64,000 nt of DNA from SMYC01 sp963578475 (GCA_963578475.1 CAUZCL010000011.1:49805-113804); one strand, 5' to 3'. Numbered from the stretch's first letter, positions 8,753 through 17,579 are shown. Notes: generated by a model not told the origin, from the sequence alone. Program-made: numbers and translations.

Positions 8753-10363
8753 CTATTGGCTCTCCTCGCGCACCGTCGGGTACGTGATCCCGAGCTGCTC
8801 CATATAGGTGTCGTATTTTTCAGGGTCGAAGTAGTACTTCTTCATCTCCTCCCGGTACCGGTTCATGATTTCTTTGTTGAGGTGCGTCGCTGGCGGATCG
8901 GCATCCGTGATGAAGGGCGTATATTCGTGATCTTTTTTCTGCACGTCGTTGAGATATTTGTGCGCCTCCTCGAGAAGCTCCGGGTCGAGAAAGAGATCGA
9001 GCGCGGTCATCGCCATGACTTTCGCGCCAGCCGTCGCACCTTTGTGAGCGATCGGTGTCGCCATTGCAACCGCGCTCGACCAGTGATGCCCGCCGCCGCC
9101 GGTGCTGAAATTCGAAGGAAAACGAAGCGTGAGCGTGGGAACGTTCCACGAGATGTCCCCGATATCGTCCGAGCCGCCGCCGGTGCGCGGCTCTTTCGCC
9201 GGCCCTTGAAGCTCGGCGAGCTCGGTCGTGAGCCCGGTCGGCTCGGCGCCCATCTCTTTTTGGAGCGCCTTCGCGAGAGCTTGGTCGGCCTCGCTCCATT
9301 CCGGAAGACCCACGACCTGGATGTTCTTCGTCATCGCTTCCGCAATCGGTTTGTTGAAATGACCTGGATAGGCCGTTCCGAGAATGCGCCATTCCACCTC
9401 GGTGTCGGTCATCATCGCGGCCGCTTCGGCGGTTGTATTAGCGATGTCGAATAGCCGCTGGATGTTCGGCTGGTCGAGCTCGCGGAGGTAGTACCAGACG
9501 GAGGCGACCGAGGGCACGACGTTCGGCTGGTCCCCGCCATTCGTGATGACGTAATGCGTGCGCTGGGAGAGCCGCAGGTGCTCGCGACGCGCATTCATCG
9601 CGCTGTTCATGAGCTCTACCGCATCGAGCGCGCTGCGACCGCGCCACGGCGACCCCGCCGAGTGCGCCGACTCGCCGTGGAACGTGTACTCGACGGAGAC
9701 GAGACCATTGCCGCTTCTCTGCCCCCAGCTCGTGTTGAGGTTGCGACTCACATGCGTGAAGATAACCGCATCGATGTTTTTGAAATAGCCGTCGCGCACG
9801 AACCACGCTTTGGAGCCGAGCTGCTCTTCCGCGACCCCCGGCCAAAGTACTAGCGTTCCGGGAATGCCTTCGCGCTCCATGATCTTCTTCAGCACGAGCG
9901 CGGCAGTCACGTTGACCGCTTGCCCGGAATTGTGGCCTTCACCGTGGCCCGGCGCCCCCTCGATGATGGGGTCATGATAAGCCACACCAGGTTTTTGCGA
10001 AGCTTTGGGGATACCGTCGATGTCGCTTCCAAAGGCAATTACCGGGCGGCCCGATCCCCAGCGCGCCATCCACGCGGTGGGCATGTCCGACATCCCCATC
10101 TCGACCTCGAAGCCGTTTTCTCGCAAGAGCCCCGTTACGTAATCCGAGGTCTCGAATTCCTGAAAGCCGAGCTCGCCGAAGCTGAAGATCATATCCACCG
10201 TCACTTGGGTAAACTTTCGACGCGACTCGACCTCCTCGACAGCTTCGCGTTTCAGCTCGTCGAGCCGAGCATCCGGTGGCTCGGCCGCGGTTGCACAAAG
10301 CGCCACCGTCAAAAAGCCCATTCCAAGAATCAAGCTTCGAAAATCACGCACCAATCGACTCAT
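8753..10363 (-). CDS. Secreted M20 family amidohydrolase (AbgB-like)
   Basis: A 536-residue M20-type metallohydrolase with a signal peptide (start ATG 10363, GGAGG 8 bases upstream; cleavage near ATAA-E). Dinuclear-metal motifs are visible: Asp in AFGSDIDGIP, His in GHGEGHNSG, the EE pair in GVAEEQLGS and His in IFTHVS and GGGGHHWS. The overall pattern matches the p-aminobenzoyl-glutamate hydrolase AbgB / amidohydrolase subgroup, but the natural substrate is unknown. The C-terminal 60 residues are a charged helical extension. It likely forms an operon with the symporter downstream. The frame extends further upstream (to 10690) but without a signal peptide or similarity, so that part was excluded. 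Confidence 0.88.
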   Translation of the reverse strand: MSRLVRDFRSLILGMGFLTVALCATAAEPPDARLDELKREAVEEVESRRKFTQVTVDMIFSFGELGFQEFETSDYVTGLLRENGFEVEMGMSDMPTAWMARWGSGRPVIAFGSDIDGIPKASQKPGVAYHDPIIEGAPGHGEGHNSGQAVNVTAALVLKKIMEREGIPGTLVLWPGVAEEQLGSKAWFVRDGYFKNIDAVIFTHVSRNLNTSWGQRSGNGLVSVEYTFHGESAHSAGSPWRGRSALDAVELMNSAMNARREHLRLSQRTHYVITNGGDQPNVVPSVASVWYYLRELDQPNIQRLFDIANTTAEAAAMMTDTEVEWRILGTAYPGHFNKPIAEAMTKNIQVVGLPEWSEADQALAKALQKEMGAEPTGLTTELAELQGPAKEPRTGGGSDDIGDISWNVPTLTLRFPSNFSTGGGGHHWSSAVAMATPIAHKGATAGAKVMAMTALDLFLDPELLEEAHKYLNDVQKKDHEYTPFITDADPPATHLNKEIMNRYREEMKKYYFDPEKYDTYMEQLGITYPTVREESQ

Positions 10364-10495
10364 CGCACTAACCTCCGACAGGGATTCTATGTCATGCCTA
10401 TCAGGATTCATATCCGTCCCACCAGATCCATTGACTGCGCGCCACGACATGCTAGTCTGGATTCGAGACCGTTCCATCCCCCCCCAAACCCGACA

Positions 10496-12054
10496 ATGAC
10501 GACCAAGGACATCATTCTCAAAGGCATCGCCTGGACGACGGGTTATCGCGTCTTTGCAACCTTCGCTCAGTTCGGCGCCATGCTCGTGCTCGTGCGGATC
10601 ATCCCGCCCGAGGAATACGGACGGGCGGGAGCCATGGTCGGCGTCCTCACGATGCTTAATGTTTTGAGCTGCCGATCTTTCATCGCCCAAGCGCTACAAC
10701 TACCCGAAGGTGAAGAGCCGGACTTGACCATGCATTGGCGTGCGAGCTTCTGGCTTCAAGCCACGCTTTTCATCCTGACGAACGCCATCGCTAGTGGCCT
10801 TTGGTTCTTGCCGAGTCACCGCTCCATCGCGATCCTCCTGCACTTGGCGTCGCTCGGTGTGCTCTTCGAGTGCCCGAGCGCTATGCGCAGCGCCATGCTC
10901 CAGCGGGCACTGGATTTTCCCCGTCTCCGCATCCTCGACGGCATCAGCAAGGCCTCAGCATTCTGACCATGTTGAGCTTGGGCGTCTCCGGGTTCGGCGC
11001 AGTTGCCATCGTGGCGGGCGCGAACGTCATTCCCGCGATTCCGAGTGCCTTTGATCTTCTCTTCGTGCACCGCTTTCGCCCCCGTTCAGGCTGGTTCAAG
11101 TTTCTCGATTGGCGGCGATACAAGGCTTCCCTACTATTCGGATTCCAACAAAGCTGGTCCGGATTGCTCCAATCCCTTCGCGGCGCGCTCGAGGCAGCGG
11201 TCTTGCCTCTACAGCTCGGTTTTGCCGCGCTCGACCTCCTACAACGCGCGCAATCGCTCTTTCTCAGCACCGTCGGGCAGGTGAACAACGTCTTCGCCGA
11301 GACCGTCTACCCGCTTCTTCCGAAACTCGCGGCGGAGCCCGAGCGGTACCGTAGAACGGCCACCCTCTTGCTTCAAGTCGTGTTCTGGATCGTTCTGCCA
11401 GGAGCCATTTTTGTCGGCTGGCAAGGAAAAGCCGTGCTCCGCGTTCTCTACGGCGAACGTTGGATCGCGGCGGCTCCCCTGATTGCTCCTGGCGCGGCCA
11501 TCGGGGCCGCGCTCTGTGTATTCGGCGCCGGCTACAACATTCTTCTCGCGAAGACCGAGTTGAAGCGCTGTGTCGTCCTCGACATCACGGTCGCGCTCGC
11601 GACGGCACCCGTCATCCTCACCGTCGTGCTCGGCGGCGATATGGTCGTTTATGCCTGGGCGCTTGCCGCGGGGCAGCTCGTGGCCGCGTTCGTGGCGATT
11701 GGGATGGCCACGCGGTGGCTGCAGCCGGGCTGGCCTCGCACCGTCCTCGCACCACCGCTCGTCGGCGCCACCGTGGCCGTCCTCGCACTGCATATCATCG
11801 AAGGCCTCGAGACCTTGCCGTTAATCGCCCAGCTACTGTGCCGTGGATCTCTCTACCTATGCATAACGGCTCTCGTCGTCCGTCATGAAGCCGTTCGAGC
11901 CGCCATAGTAGTAGGGCAGGATGGCTTCACCGCCATGCTCGTCTCTGATAGCACCCAAGTGCGACGCGACCTCCTCGATCGCGTCGTCCCACGAGATAGG
12001 CGTATTCCCTTGGCGCCCACGCGACGCATGGGGTGCAATAGCTGGTCCTCATGA
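10496..12054 (+). pseudogene. Polysaccharide flippase (MOP/Wzx-like), frameshifted
   Basis: From ATG 10496 the first frame encodes about 155 residues of a MATE/Wzx-type exporter (ILKGIAWTTGYRVFATFAQ then VRIIPPEEYGRAGAMVG) and stops at 10966. The following frame continues at once with TMLSLGVSGFGAVAIVAG and the rest of the membrane protein to about residue 480. One frameshift near 10945-10970 therefore separates the halves. The family moves lipid-linked oligosaccharides across the inner membrane. The last ~50 codons (after RHEAVRAAI, about 11905) lie antisense to a molybdopterin oxidoreductase fragment and are not family-like, so the native 3' end was probably lost in a deletion. No surface-polysaccharide genes remain beside it. 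Confidence 0.8.
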
Positions 12055-12230
12055 TAGACGCGCTTGGCGAAGTGCCGCACTTTGGAGCAGATGAAGTCGT
12101 TCGTGACGGGATTACCGCTATCAAGAGCCGCGTCTATCTTGGCGATGACGCCGTCCTTGACGGTAACATCGAGAGAGCACGTGTCAGGACAATCGAGAAC
12201 GCAAGACGTTGCGAGGGTTTCTGAGCTCAT
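11880..12230 (-). pseudogene. Molybdopterin oxidoreductase, N-terminal fragment
   Basis: The frame from ATG 12230 starts MSSETLATSCVLDCPDTCSL, with the CxxxCxxxC cluster that binds a 4Fe-4S centre in formate-dehydrogenase/DMSO-reductase-type enzymes, and continues VKDGVIAKIDAALDSGNP and FICSKVRHF. After GAKG (about 12015) the frame shifts; the next frame reads WDDAIEEVASHLGAIRDEHG and LPYYYGGSNGFMT, the expected continuation. Homology ends near 11880, where the flippase tail begins on the other strand. Only about 120 of the usual 700 or more residues remain. Its ATG overlaps the stop of the upstream lipoprotein gene (ATGA), showing that the intact gene was once translationally coupled to it. 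Confidence 0.8.
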
Positions 12231-12634
12231 TCGTGTCGCTCGGCCTCTTGCAGCGCATAAGCAATACCGGCATAGTTCGCCGCAAGGTCGATCGGGTCGG
12301 CCTTCTTGTCGTAAAGGAACCAGTGGCCATATTCTCGCAAGTAACCGAACACCAATGTGATGTTCGGCCCCCAGCGGCGAGTGCCGAGATAGCTCGCGAT
12401 GGCGTGGGCGGCTCGTCCGCGCTCCGCGTTCTCGCCGTAGAAACCACCGGGAACTTCAGGGAGCCCAATGCGCTCCTCGAGCTCCTGAACGGACAGGCGC
12501 GACATCTTGACGAGCTCTCTCTCCGAATATCCGGTAAGGAACAAATAGGGATAATCGCTCAAATCCTGGCAGGAAACCGCGAGCGGAACCACTGCCAGGA
12601 CAATCCCCAAGAACCATTTTCGCTTCATCATCAT
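12227..12634 (-). CDS. Putative lipoprotein of unknown function
   Basis: A 135-residue protein beginning MMMKRKWFLGIVLAVVPLAVSC with a clear signal peptide and lipobox (LAVS-C), so it should be lipidated and exported. The mature part has an aromatic-rich C-terminal half (RRWGPNITLVFGYLREYGHW then FLYDKKADPIDLAANYAGIA). No family is recognised. Its stop codon overlaps the start of the molybdopterin oxidoreductase remnant, so it may have served that enzyme; with the enzyme gone its role is unclear. The signal peptidase II gene lies 48 bases upstream, which is probably coincidence. Confidence 0.62.
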   Translation of the reverse strand: MMMKRKWFLGIVLAVVPLAVSCQDLSDYPYLFLTGYSERELVKMSRLSVQELEERIGLPEVPGGFYGENAERGRAAHAIASYLGTRRWGPNITLVFGYLREYGHWFLYDKKADPIDLAANYAGIAYALQEAERHE

Positions 12635-12682
12635 CTCATCCACATCCGAAGCCACACGGTTGGGACCCGCATTCTATGTCAT

Positions 12683-13174
12683 CTAGTGCTCTGTCACAGC
12701 CGTCACCCGCGGAGCGAAGGCGGCGAAGACGAGCCCGATGAGCCCAAAGACGATAGCGGCATCGGCGATATTGAAAAGGCCTGTTCGGAGCCCACCGACA
12801 CCGACGCGAAGAAAATCGATGACGTGCCCGTCGTGGAACAAGCGATCTAGAAGATTCCCAACGCCGCCTCCGATGATGAGAGACCAGCCGACGAGCTCCG
12901 TCCAGCTCGAGGCGCGAAGCAGCTTGAACGCGAAGAGCAAGAGCAGGAGCGACACGCCCACAATGAAGAGCCAAAACCGCGTGGTCTCCTCGAGCGCGGC
13001 GCCGAGGCCAAGAAAGGCTCCAGCGTTCTCAGAGTAAAAAAGAGTGACGGAGCCTCCCATATAGACGTGCGGGCCGAGGCCGTGAAGAAGCTCCGCCGCA
13101 AGCCGCTTCGCTGTCTGATCGCAAGCGACCGTCAAGACCAAAAGCGGCAGCACGAGGAGCCAGCGTCGTCTCAT
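12683..13174 (-). CDS. lspA: Lipoprotein signal peptidase (signal peptidase II)
   Basis: A 163-residue inner-membrane aspartic protease that removes signal peptides from diacylglyceryl-modified prolipoproteins. Four hydrophobic segments are visible, with the family motifs DQTAKR near residue 20, ENAGAFLG near 50, GGGVGNLLDRL near 113 and FNIADAAI near 140; the two Asp in LLDR and IAD are the catalytic pair. The start ATG at 13174 (MRRRWLLVLPLL) is preferred over an upstream frame start rich in His. It fits with the several lipobox-bearing proteins in this window. It follows ogt on the same strand. Confidence 0.95.
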   Translation of the reverse strand: MRRRWLLVLPLLVLTVACDQTAKRLAAELLHGLGPHVYMGGSVTLFYSENAGAFLGLGAALEETTRFWLFIVGVSLLLLLFAFKLLRASSWTELVGWSLIIGGGVGNLLDRLFHDGHVIDFLRVGVGGLRTGLFNIADAAIVFGLIGLVFAAFAPRVTAVTEH

Positions 13175-13222
13175 GACGCGTCCTCGATGATGGTGACCCG
13201 ACACCCGCCCGTGACCACCACG

Positions 13223-13705
13223 TTACTCCGAAATCGCGCCTTCGAGCTCGAGAAGCTTTCGTTTCCTATCGAGGCCTCCACCATAATCGGTCAAATTGCC
13301 GTTTTTTCCGACCAATCGATGGCAGGGGATGATGACGGAGATGGGGTTCTGGCCGTTGGCCGCGCCCACGGCCTGAAACGCCGAGGGTTTAGAGAGCCGG
13401 CACGCGAGCTCGCTATAAGCCCAGGTCATGCCATAGGGGATAGTGAGGAGCTTTTTCCACACTCTTTTCTGAAATGGTGTCCCCTGGGGAGCGAGCGGAA
13501 GCTCGAAACGTTCACGCCGTCCCGCGAAGTACGACGTGATCTGCCGCTTGGTGTCTCCGAGCAAAGGATCCCGCTCATCCTCCACCCAATCGGGATCGGG
13601 TATCTGGGCGCCTCGCCCCAATGTGAGACAGAGCCAACGGAGCTTTTCGTTTTCCGCAGCAATGAGCACTTCGCCAAGGCGACTCGGGAAGCTTCGAAAT
13701 CTCAT
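13223..13705 (-). CDS. ogt: Methylated-DNA--protein-cysteine methyltransferase
   Basis: A 160-residue suicide DNA-repair enzyme that transfers alkyl groups from O6-alkylguanine to its own cysteine. The C-terminal domain has the active-site motif IPCHRLVG (Cys about residue 128), preceded by the winged-helix segment GTPFQKRVWKKLLTIPYG with the TWAYSELA helix, and followed by DYGGGLDRKRKLLELEG. The ATG at 13705 overlaps the stop of a short upstream fragment (ATGA), so the gene was part of an operon whose first gene is largely lost. The N-terminal half is short but within the range seen for Ogt. Confidence 0.93.
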   Translation of the reverse strand: MRFRSFPSRLGEVLIAAENEKLRWLCLTLGRGAQIPDPDWVEDERDPLLGDTKRQITSYFAGRRERFELPLAPQGTPFQKRVWKKLLTIPYGMTWAYSELACRLSKPSAFQAVGAANGQNPISVIIPCHRLVGKNGNLTDYGGGLDRKRKLLELEGAISE

Positions 13706-13854
13706 GACACGGCTTCGAGCTTCTCCTCGATAGGATGGAGCACGCACTCGTCGAACGTCTCGATGAGATGTTCCGTATCCTTGTAGCGATACGGCGCTTG
13801 GGCTGGTACTCCCGGAATCTTGATGAAATCCTCTCCTTCGGGGACGATCGATCC
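13702..13854 (-). pseudogene. C-terminal fragment of an unidentified gene upstream of ogt
   Basis: After an in-frame TGA at 13855-13857 the frame is open for 50 codons to a TGA at 13702-13704 that overlaps the ogt ATG. It reads SIVPEGEDFIKIPGVPA then APYRYKDTEHLIETFDE, which looks like authentic coding sequence. No start codon is present and I do not recognise the family. The overlap with ogt suggests a formerly coupled gene now truncated. Confidence 0.4.
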
Positions 13855-14044
13855 TCACGGGTCGACCAGCACTCTGATCTAGTGTCACCAAGTGACGTGC
13901 TGCATTCCCACGAGCAGCAGCACCCCCCACTTTCCGCCCCCAACTGCCATCGCGGGAAGGACGGCCCGATGAACTTTACCTCTTATGTCCCCCAGGAAGC
14001 AACCCGCAGCCGGACACCCGCTGTACTACTAAGCGCGTGCGCTC

Positions 14045-14087
14045 CATCGCCTAAAGGCGATGGGTTCGGTCGCCGACTAAAGTCGGC
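14045..14087. repeat. Paired subterminal hairpins of the IS200-type element
   Basis: Two adjacent 7-bp perfect stems with TAAA and AA loops lie downstream of the transposase on the minus strand. They are the presumed transposase recognition structures. Confidence 0.7.
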
Positions 14088-14105
14088 TTGGTCTTCCGCA
14101 ATTCG

Positions 14106-14539
14106 CTATTCGCTTGCCTTGAAACTATCGTCGTCCTGGGGCACGTCACCTTGGAGCTCTATGTACTTGCCATCACCTCATCCGTCACATTGCCCGTCGT
14201 CGCCACGAAGTAACCACGGGCCCAAAGGTGCCGACCCCAGAACTCCTTGCGGATCGACCGAAAGTCGCGCATCAAACGATGTGACGACTTGCCCTTGATT
14301 AACTGCATCACACGACTCGGCGACAGACTCGGTGGTACGCTCAGCAACAGGTGCACGTGCTCTGGCCGTACAGGACCCTTCACTATTTCTATCTGGTTTC
14401 GAGCACAGATCTCTCGGATAAGACCCCTCAGCCGAACCGCTACATCTCCTCTCAAGGCCGGCTTGCGGTACTTCGGGATAAATACAAAGTGATAGTTTAA
14501 CTGGTACGTCGTGTGCGATGACTTCCGGTATCCTTTCAT
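14106..14539 (-). pseudogene. IS200-type Y1 (HUH) transposase TnpA, frameshifted near the 3' end
   Basis: The open frame (to 14159) encodes about 126 residues: TTYQLNYHFVFIPKYRK, the HUH motif in RPEHVHLLLSVPP and the nucleophile region LWARGYFVATTGNVTDEV (Tyr in GYF). It ends early at VMAST, but one base further the next frame gives KYIELQGDVPQDDDSFKASE and a stop at 14106, the normal C-terminus. One missing A (GCAAGT in place of GCAAAGT) near 14168 accounts for this. The lost segment is the C-terminal helix region. The catalytic residues are present, so the element may be recently inactivated. An ATG six codons upstream (14557) is an alternative start. Confidence 0.85.
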
Positions 14540-14724
14540 CCGGAGACCGTACCGCATGCCTCCTTAAGGCTTCTCCTAAAGGCGAGGGGTTTCAACCATC
14601 CCCGAGTGAGACACTAAAATGACATAGCGAGATAGGCGGATCAACAGACGTAGTCTACTATATCTCTCATTTTATCAATAATTTACAGGCACAAGCCCCT
14701 CCAAGAAGCGAAAGAAAGGTATGA

Positions 14725-15501
14725 GTGCACGTGAGCGCAGGCGCAGAGTTCGAAAGGCTCATTGAACTGATGGCGAGGCTTCGCGGCCCAGATGGATGTG
14801 CCTGGGATCGCGAGCAAACGATGGCGTCGTTGCGGTCCTTCGTGCTCGAAGAAGCCTACGAGCTCGTAGACGCGATCGGGCAAGACAACACGGAAGCCGT
14901 TTGCGAAGAGCTCGGCGACGTTCTCCTCGAAGTCGTTTTCGTCGCTCAAGTTGGGATTGAAGCCGGGGCGTTCACGATGCCCGAGATCGTGCGCGGGATC
15001 CGAGAAAAGCTGGTCCGGCGGCATCCCCACGTCTTCGAGTCGAAGACCGACGACGGCGCGGGAGAGGCGCTCACACATTGGGAAGACATCAAAGCCAAAG
15101 AAAAGCCCTCCCGGAAGTCGCATCTCGACGGGGTGCCACGCTCGCTCCCCGCGCTTTCGCGTGCGGCGAAAATCTCGAAGCGGGCCGCTCATGCAGGTTT
15201 CGACTGGGACTCTCGCGAACAGGTTCTCGAAAAAATCGATGAAGAGCTTCTCGAATTGAAAGAGGCCGTGCGCGCGGGCGACGAATCCTCGGTTCATGAA
15301 GAGCTCGGCGATTTACTCTTCGCGATCGTCAATTTTGCGCGGCTCTCGAAAACGGATGGCGAGGTAGCACTCTTGGACGCGAACGAGAAGTTCTCGAGAC
15401 GTTTTCGGTTCATGGAAGAGCGGCTCGCGGCTGACGGGAAATCCATCGAGTCCACCGGGATGGTGGAGCTCGAGCGGCTATGGGCGGAAGCTAAAAACTG
15501 A
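14725..15501 (+). CDS. mazG: Nucleoside triphosphate pyrophosphohydrolase MazG
   Basis: A 258-residue all-alpha NTP pyrophosphatase that hydrolyses (d)NTPs to NMP and pyrophosphate (house-cleaning or (p)ppGpp-linked). It has two MazG domains: one near residues 10-110 with LRGPDGCAWDREQTMASL and EEAYELVDAI..EELGDVLLEVVF, and a second near 170-240 with DEELLELKEAV..EELGDLLFAIVNFAR; the EExxE and ExxD motifs bind magnesium. Starts at GTG 14725, or GTG 14731, preceded by AAAGG. It is convergent with the ComEC-tail chimera (24-base overlap of frames) and is a free-standing gene next to the IS element. Confidence 0.93.
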   Translation: MHVSAGAEFERLIELMARLRGPDGCAWDREQTMASLRSFVLEEAYELVDAIGQDNTEAVCEELGDVLLEVVFVAQVGIEAGAFTMPEIVRGIREKLVRRHPHVFESKTDDGAGEALTHWEDIKAKEKPSRKSHLDGVPRSLPALSRAAKISKRAAHAGFDWDSREQVLEKIDEELLELKEAVRAGDESSVHEELGDLLFAIVNFARLSKTDGEVALLDANEKFSRRFRFMEERLAADGKSIESTGMVELERLWAEAKN

Positions 15502-16206
15502 TCCACGAAGGTAGGTCGAGACGCTCATCTCGCCGTCCCCGCGGAAACGGACGGTCACCGTACCGTTGCGGTCGGTGCGGAGATATTCGATCCCGCGCTC
15601 CCTCAACCGGTGGAGGACCCGGGCAGAAGGCAGGGGACGCGATGGAGCGCGACGGGCAGAGATGATGGCCAGCTTCGGGCGCACAGCGTCAAGAAAGCCG
15701 TCGGTGCTCGAGCTTCGGCTTCCGTGATGGGCGAGCTTGAGAACGTCCGCGCGCAGGTCCGCTCCGCTTCGAAGGAGCGCTGCCTCGAGCGCTCGCTCCG
15801 CGTCTCCCATAAGCAAGAGGCTCCGTTTGCCATAAGTGATGCGCAGCACAACGGAGCGGTCGTTCGACCTCTCGAATCCCGAGTGCGACGCCGCCGGCGA
15901 TGGTGAGGGCGGTGGCGGTGGTGAGGGCGGCAAGGGCGCTGGGGGTGAGGGCTCCTGCGCGCGGGGCGCGGCCTCCCGAGGTGGAGGACCACCGCCATTG
16001 GCCTCTTTGGTGGCCGCGAGATTGACGTATGTGCTCGGCACCGAGCGGAGCTTCCCGTCGGTCGCCATGAACTGAACGGTTCCACCTTTGATTTCGTAGG
16101 ACTGAACTGCCATACGGCTGCCGTCGACGAACACGAGGGTTTGCTGCGCCGCGGCGACGGACGCTCCGCCAACCTATAGGAAAACCAGTAACAGCGTGAT
16201 TCTCAT
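15478..16206 (-). pseudogene. Chimera: secreted-protein N-terminus, proline linker and ComEC C-terminal domain
   Basis: From ATG 16206 a signal peptide starts (MRITLLLVFL), meets an in-frame TAG at 16174-16176, then resumes VGGASVAAAQQTLVFVDGSR and a small beta domain ending VNLAATKEAN. A long Pro-rich stretch (about 15890-16010) follows. The rest is the C-terminal part of a ComEC/Rec2 metallo-beta-lactamase-like domain: VVLRITYGKRSLLLMGD, then ADVLKLAHHGSRSSSTD and PKLAIISARR. The membrane channel and the HxHxDH metal motif of ComEC are absent. It looks like a deletion join between two genes, or a decayed fusion, with an amber codon in its signal peptide. If translated at all, it would start at GTG 16134 without a signal peptide. 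Confidence 0.68.
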
Positions 16207-16244
16207 GAAATGCTACCCCACCAAATTGTTTCGCGTATCTAGTA

Positions 16245-17579
16245 TCAACTCTCGGGGGGCACAGAATCAAGTCCGGAGAGTCCTCGACGGGGGATGAAGG
16301 TCGCGACGGTCTCGAAGTGATGTGTATTTGGAAAAAGATCGAGGAGCTCGAGGGCGTCGATCTCGAAGCCGCTCTCCACAAGCATACGCGCATCCCGCGC
16401 GAAAGCGGGGATATCACAGGAGACATAGTGCAGGCGCTCAACCGGACTCGCCCGAAGGCGTTCGCAGAGGGCCCGTGGAAGACCGCCGCGCGGTGGGTCG
16501 ACGACAACGACATCATCACGCTTGAAGGAAAAGGTTTCGGAGAAGGTGGCGGCGTCTTGCTGGATGAAGCGCACGTTCCCCGCATTCTGTTGCCCGGCAG
16601 CGTTCGCATTGGCTCGGGCGTCCGACAGCGATCGTGATGCGCTCTCGACCCCGATAACCTCTCCGGCCGCGGAGGCAAAGGGAAGCGAGAAAAGACCAAC
16701 CCCGCAATAGAGGTCAATCCATCGCGCGACCGCCGACTTGGGAGCAACGATCTGGACGAGCCGGTCGAGGGCGAACCGATTCGCCTGAAAAAAGCTGCCT
16801 GCGGTTTGCCGAAACATGAGCTCGCCAAGACGATGCTCCACGACGGGGCTCCCGACGCGAAGCTCTCGCCGGCCGCCGCGCTCCGCCTCCACGATGAAGC
16901 CCTGAAGCCCCGCGTGCTCGAGCAGCTCGCGAGGCCCACGCTTTTCGAATTCACGTATCCCATGCTTAGATTGGACGAGAAATCGAGCTATAACCCTCCC
17001 TGGCTGGTGGCTGGATTCTTGAAGCTCGATCGATTTCAATCCGCGCGCTCGCGTCGGATCCTCGTGAAACCAGGAGCGGATGGCGCGCCAGGTCGCGTTC
17101 AGCGGCTCCGAAGCGAGAAGACAATGTTCGATATCGTGCACGTCGTGGCTCGCCCGTCCGCGAAATCCCATCACGAGCTCGCCCGCGCTTCGAGAGAAAT
17201 GAAGTCTAATTCGGGTGCGATAGCCCGTTTCCGGAAACGGTGTCGCGACAACGGCGTCATAGGAGATTCGCTGGCGCGCGAGGCTTTCGAGCAGGATGTC
17301 ACGCTTCGTTTCGAGCGCGGCCGCCGGCGAGAGGTGCATCAGCGAGCACCCACCGCACCGGCCATAATAAGGACACGGGGCCTCGCGCCGCTGCGCCGAT
17401 GGTTCCAAGAGCGCCACACTTCTCGCTCTGATGAAGTCTTTTTTCTCGAGGACGGTCTCGACCTGATGTCTCTCGCCGCGGACCGTCCCGGGTACGAAGA
17501 CCACGCGTCCTTCGTGACGAGCAAGACCGTCGCCGCCTGCGACAATTTTCTCGATCTCGACCTCGAAACGCTTCATCAT
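16245..17579 (-). CDS. 23S rRNA/tRNA (uracil-5-)-methyltransferase, RumA/TrmA family
   Basis: A 444-residue SAM-dependent m5U methyltransferase. An N-terminal TRAM domain (VEIEKIVAGGDGLARHEG, VVFVPGTVRGE) is followed by the cysteine cluster CPYYGRCGGCSLMHL near residue 75, which binds 4Fe-4S in RlmD-type enzymes, and a C-terminal Rossmann methyltransferase: QTAGSFFQANRFALDRLV, then DLYCGVGLFSLPFA and VVVDPPRGGL. The catalytic Cys is in HYVSCDIPAFARD. Which uridine it modifies cannot be told (RlmC, RlmD or TrmA activity). ATG 17579 was chosen because the frame upstream lacks similarity. It is followed on the same strand by the ComEC-tail chimera. Confidence 0.92.
   Translation of the reverse strand: MMKRFEVEIEKIVAGGDGLARHEGRVVFVPGTVRGERHQVETVLEKKDFIRARSVALLEPSAQRREAPCPYYGRCGGCSLMHLSPAAALETKRDILLESLARQRISYDAVVATPFPETGYRTRIRLHFSRSAGELVMGFRGRASHDVHDIEHCLLASEPLNATWRAIRSWFHEDPTRARGLKSIELQESSHQPGRVIARFLVQSKHGIREFEKRGPRELLEHAGLQGFIVEAERGGRRELRVGSPVVEHRLGELMFRQTAGSFFQANRFALDRLVQIVAPKSAVARWIDLYCGVGLFSLPFASAAGEVIGVESASRSLSDARANANAAGQQNAGNVRFIQQDAATFSETFSFKRDDVVVVDPPRGGLPRALCERLRASPVERLHYVSCDIPAFARDARMLVESGFEIDALELLDLFPNTHHFETVATFIPRRGLSGLDSVPPES

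Larger units (their letters stand above)
14040..14605 (-). mobile_element. IS200/IS605-type insertion sequence
   Basis: A single-gene element with a Y1 transposase flanked by structured ends. Perfect hairpins occur at 14045-14062 (CATCGCC/GGCGATG) and 14072-14087 (GCCGACT/AGTCGGC). The two ends share a direct repeat, CCTAAAGGCGA then GGGTT, at about 14050-14067 and 14575-14591, as expected for IS200 ends, which are recognised as folded single strands and not as inverted repeats. Exact cleavage points cannot be fixed without an empty site. There is no accessory tnpB. Confidence 0.75.
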
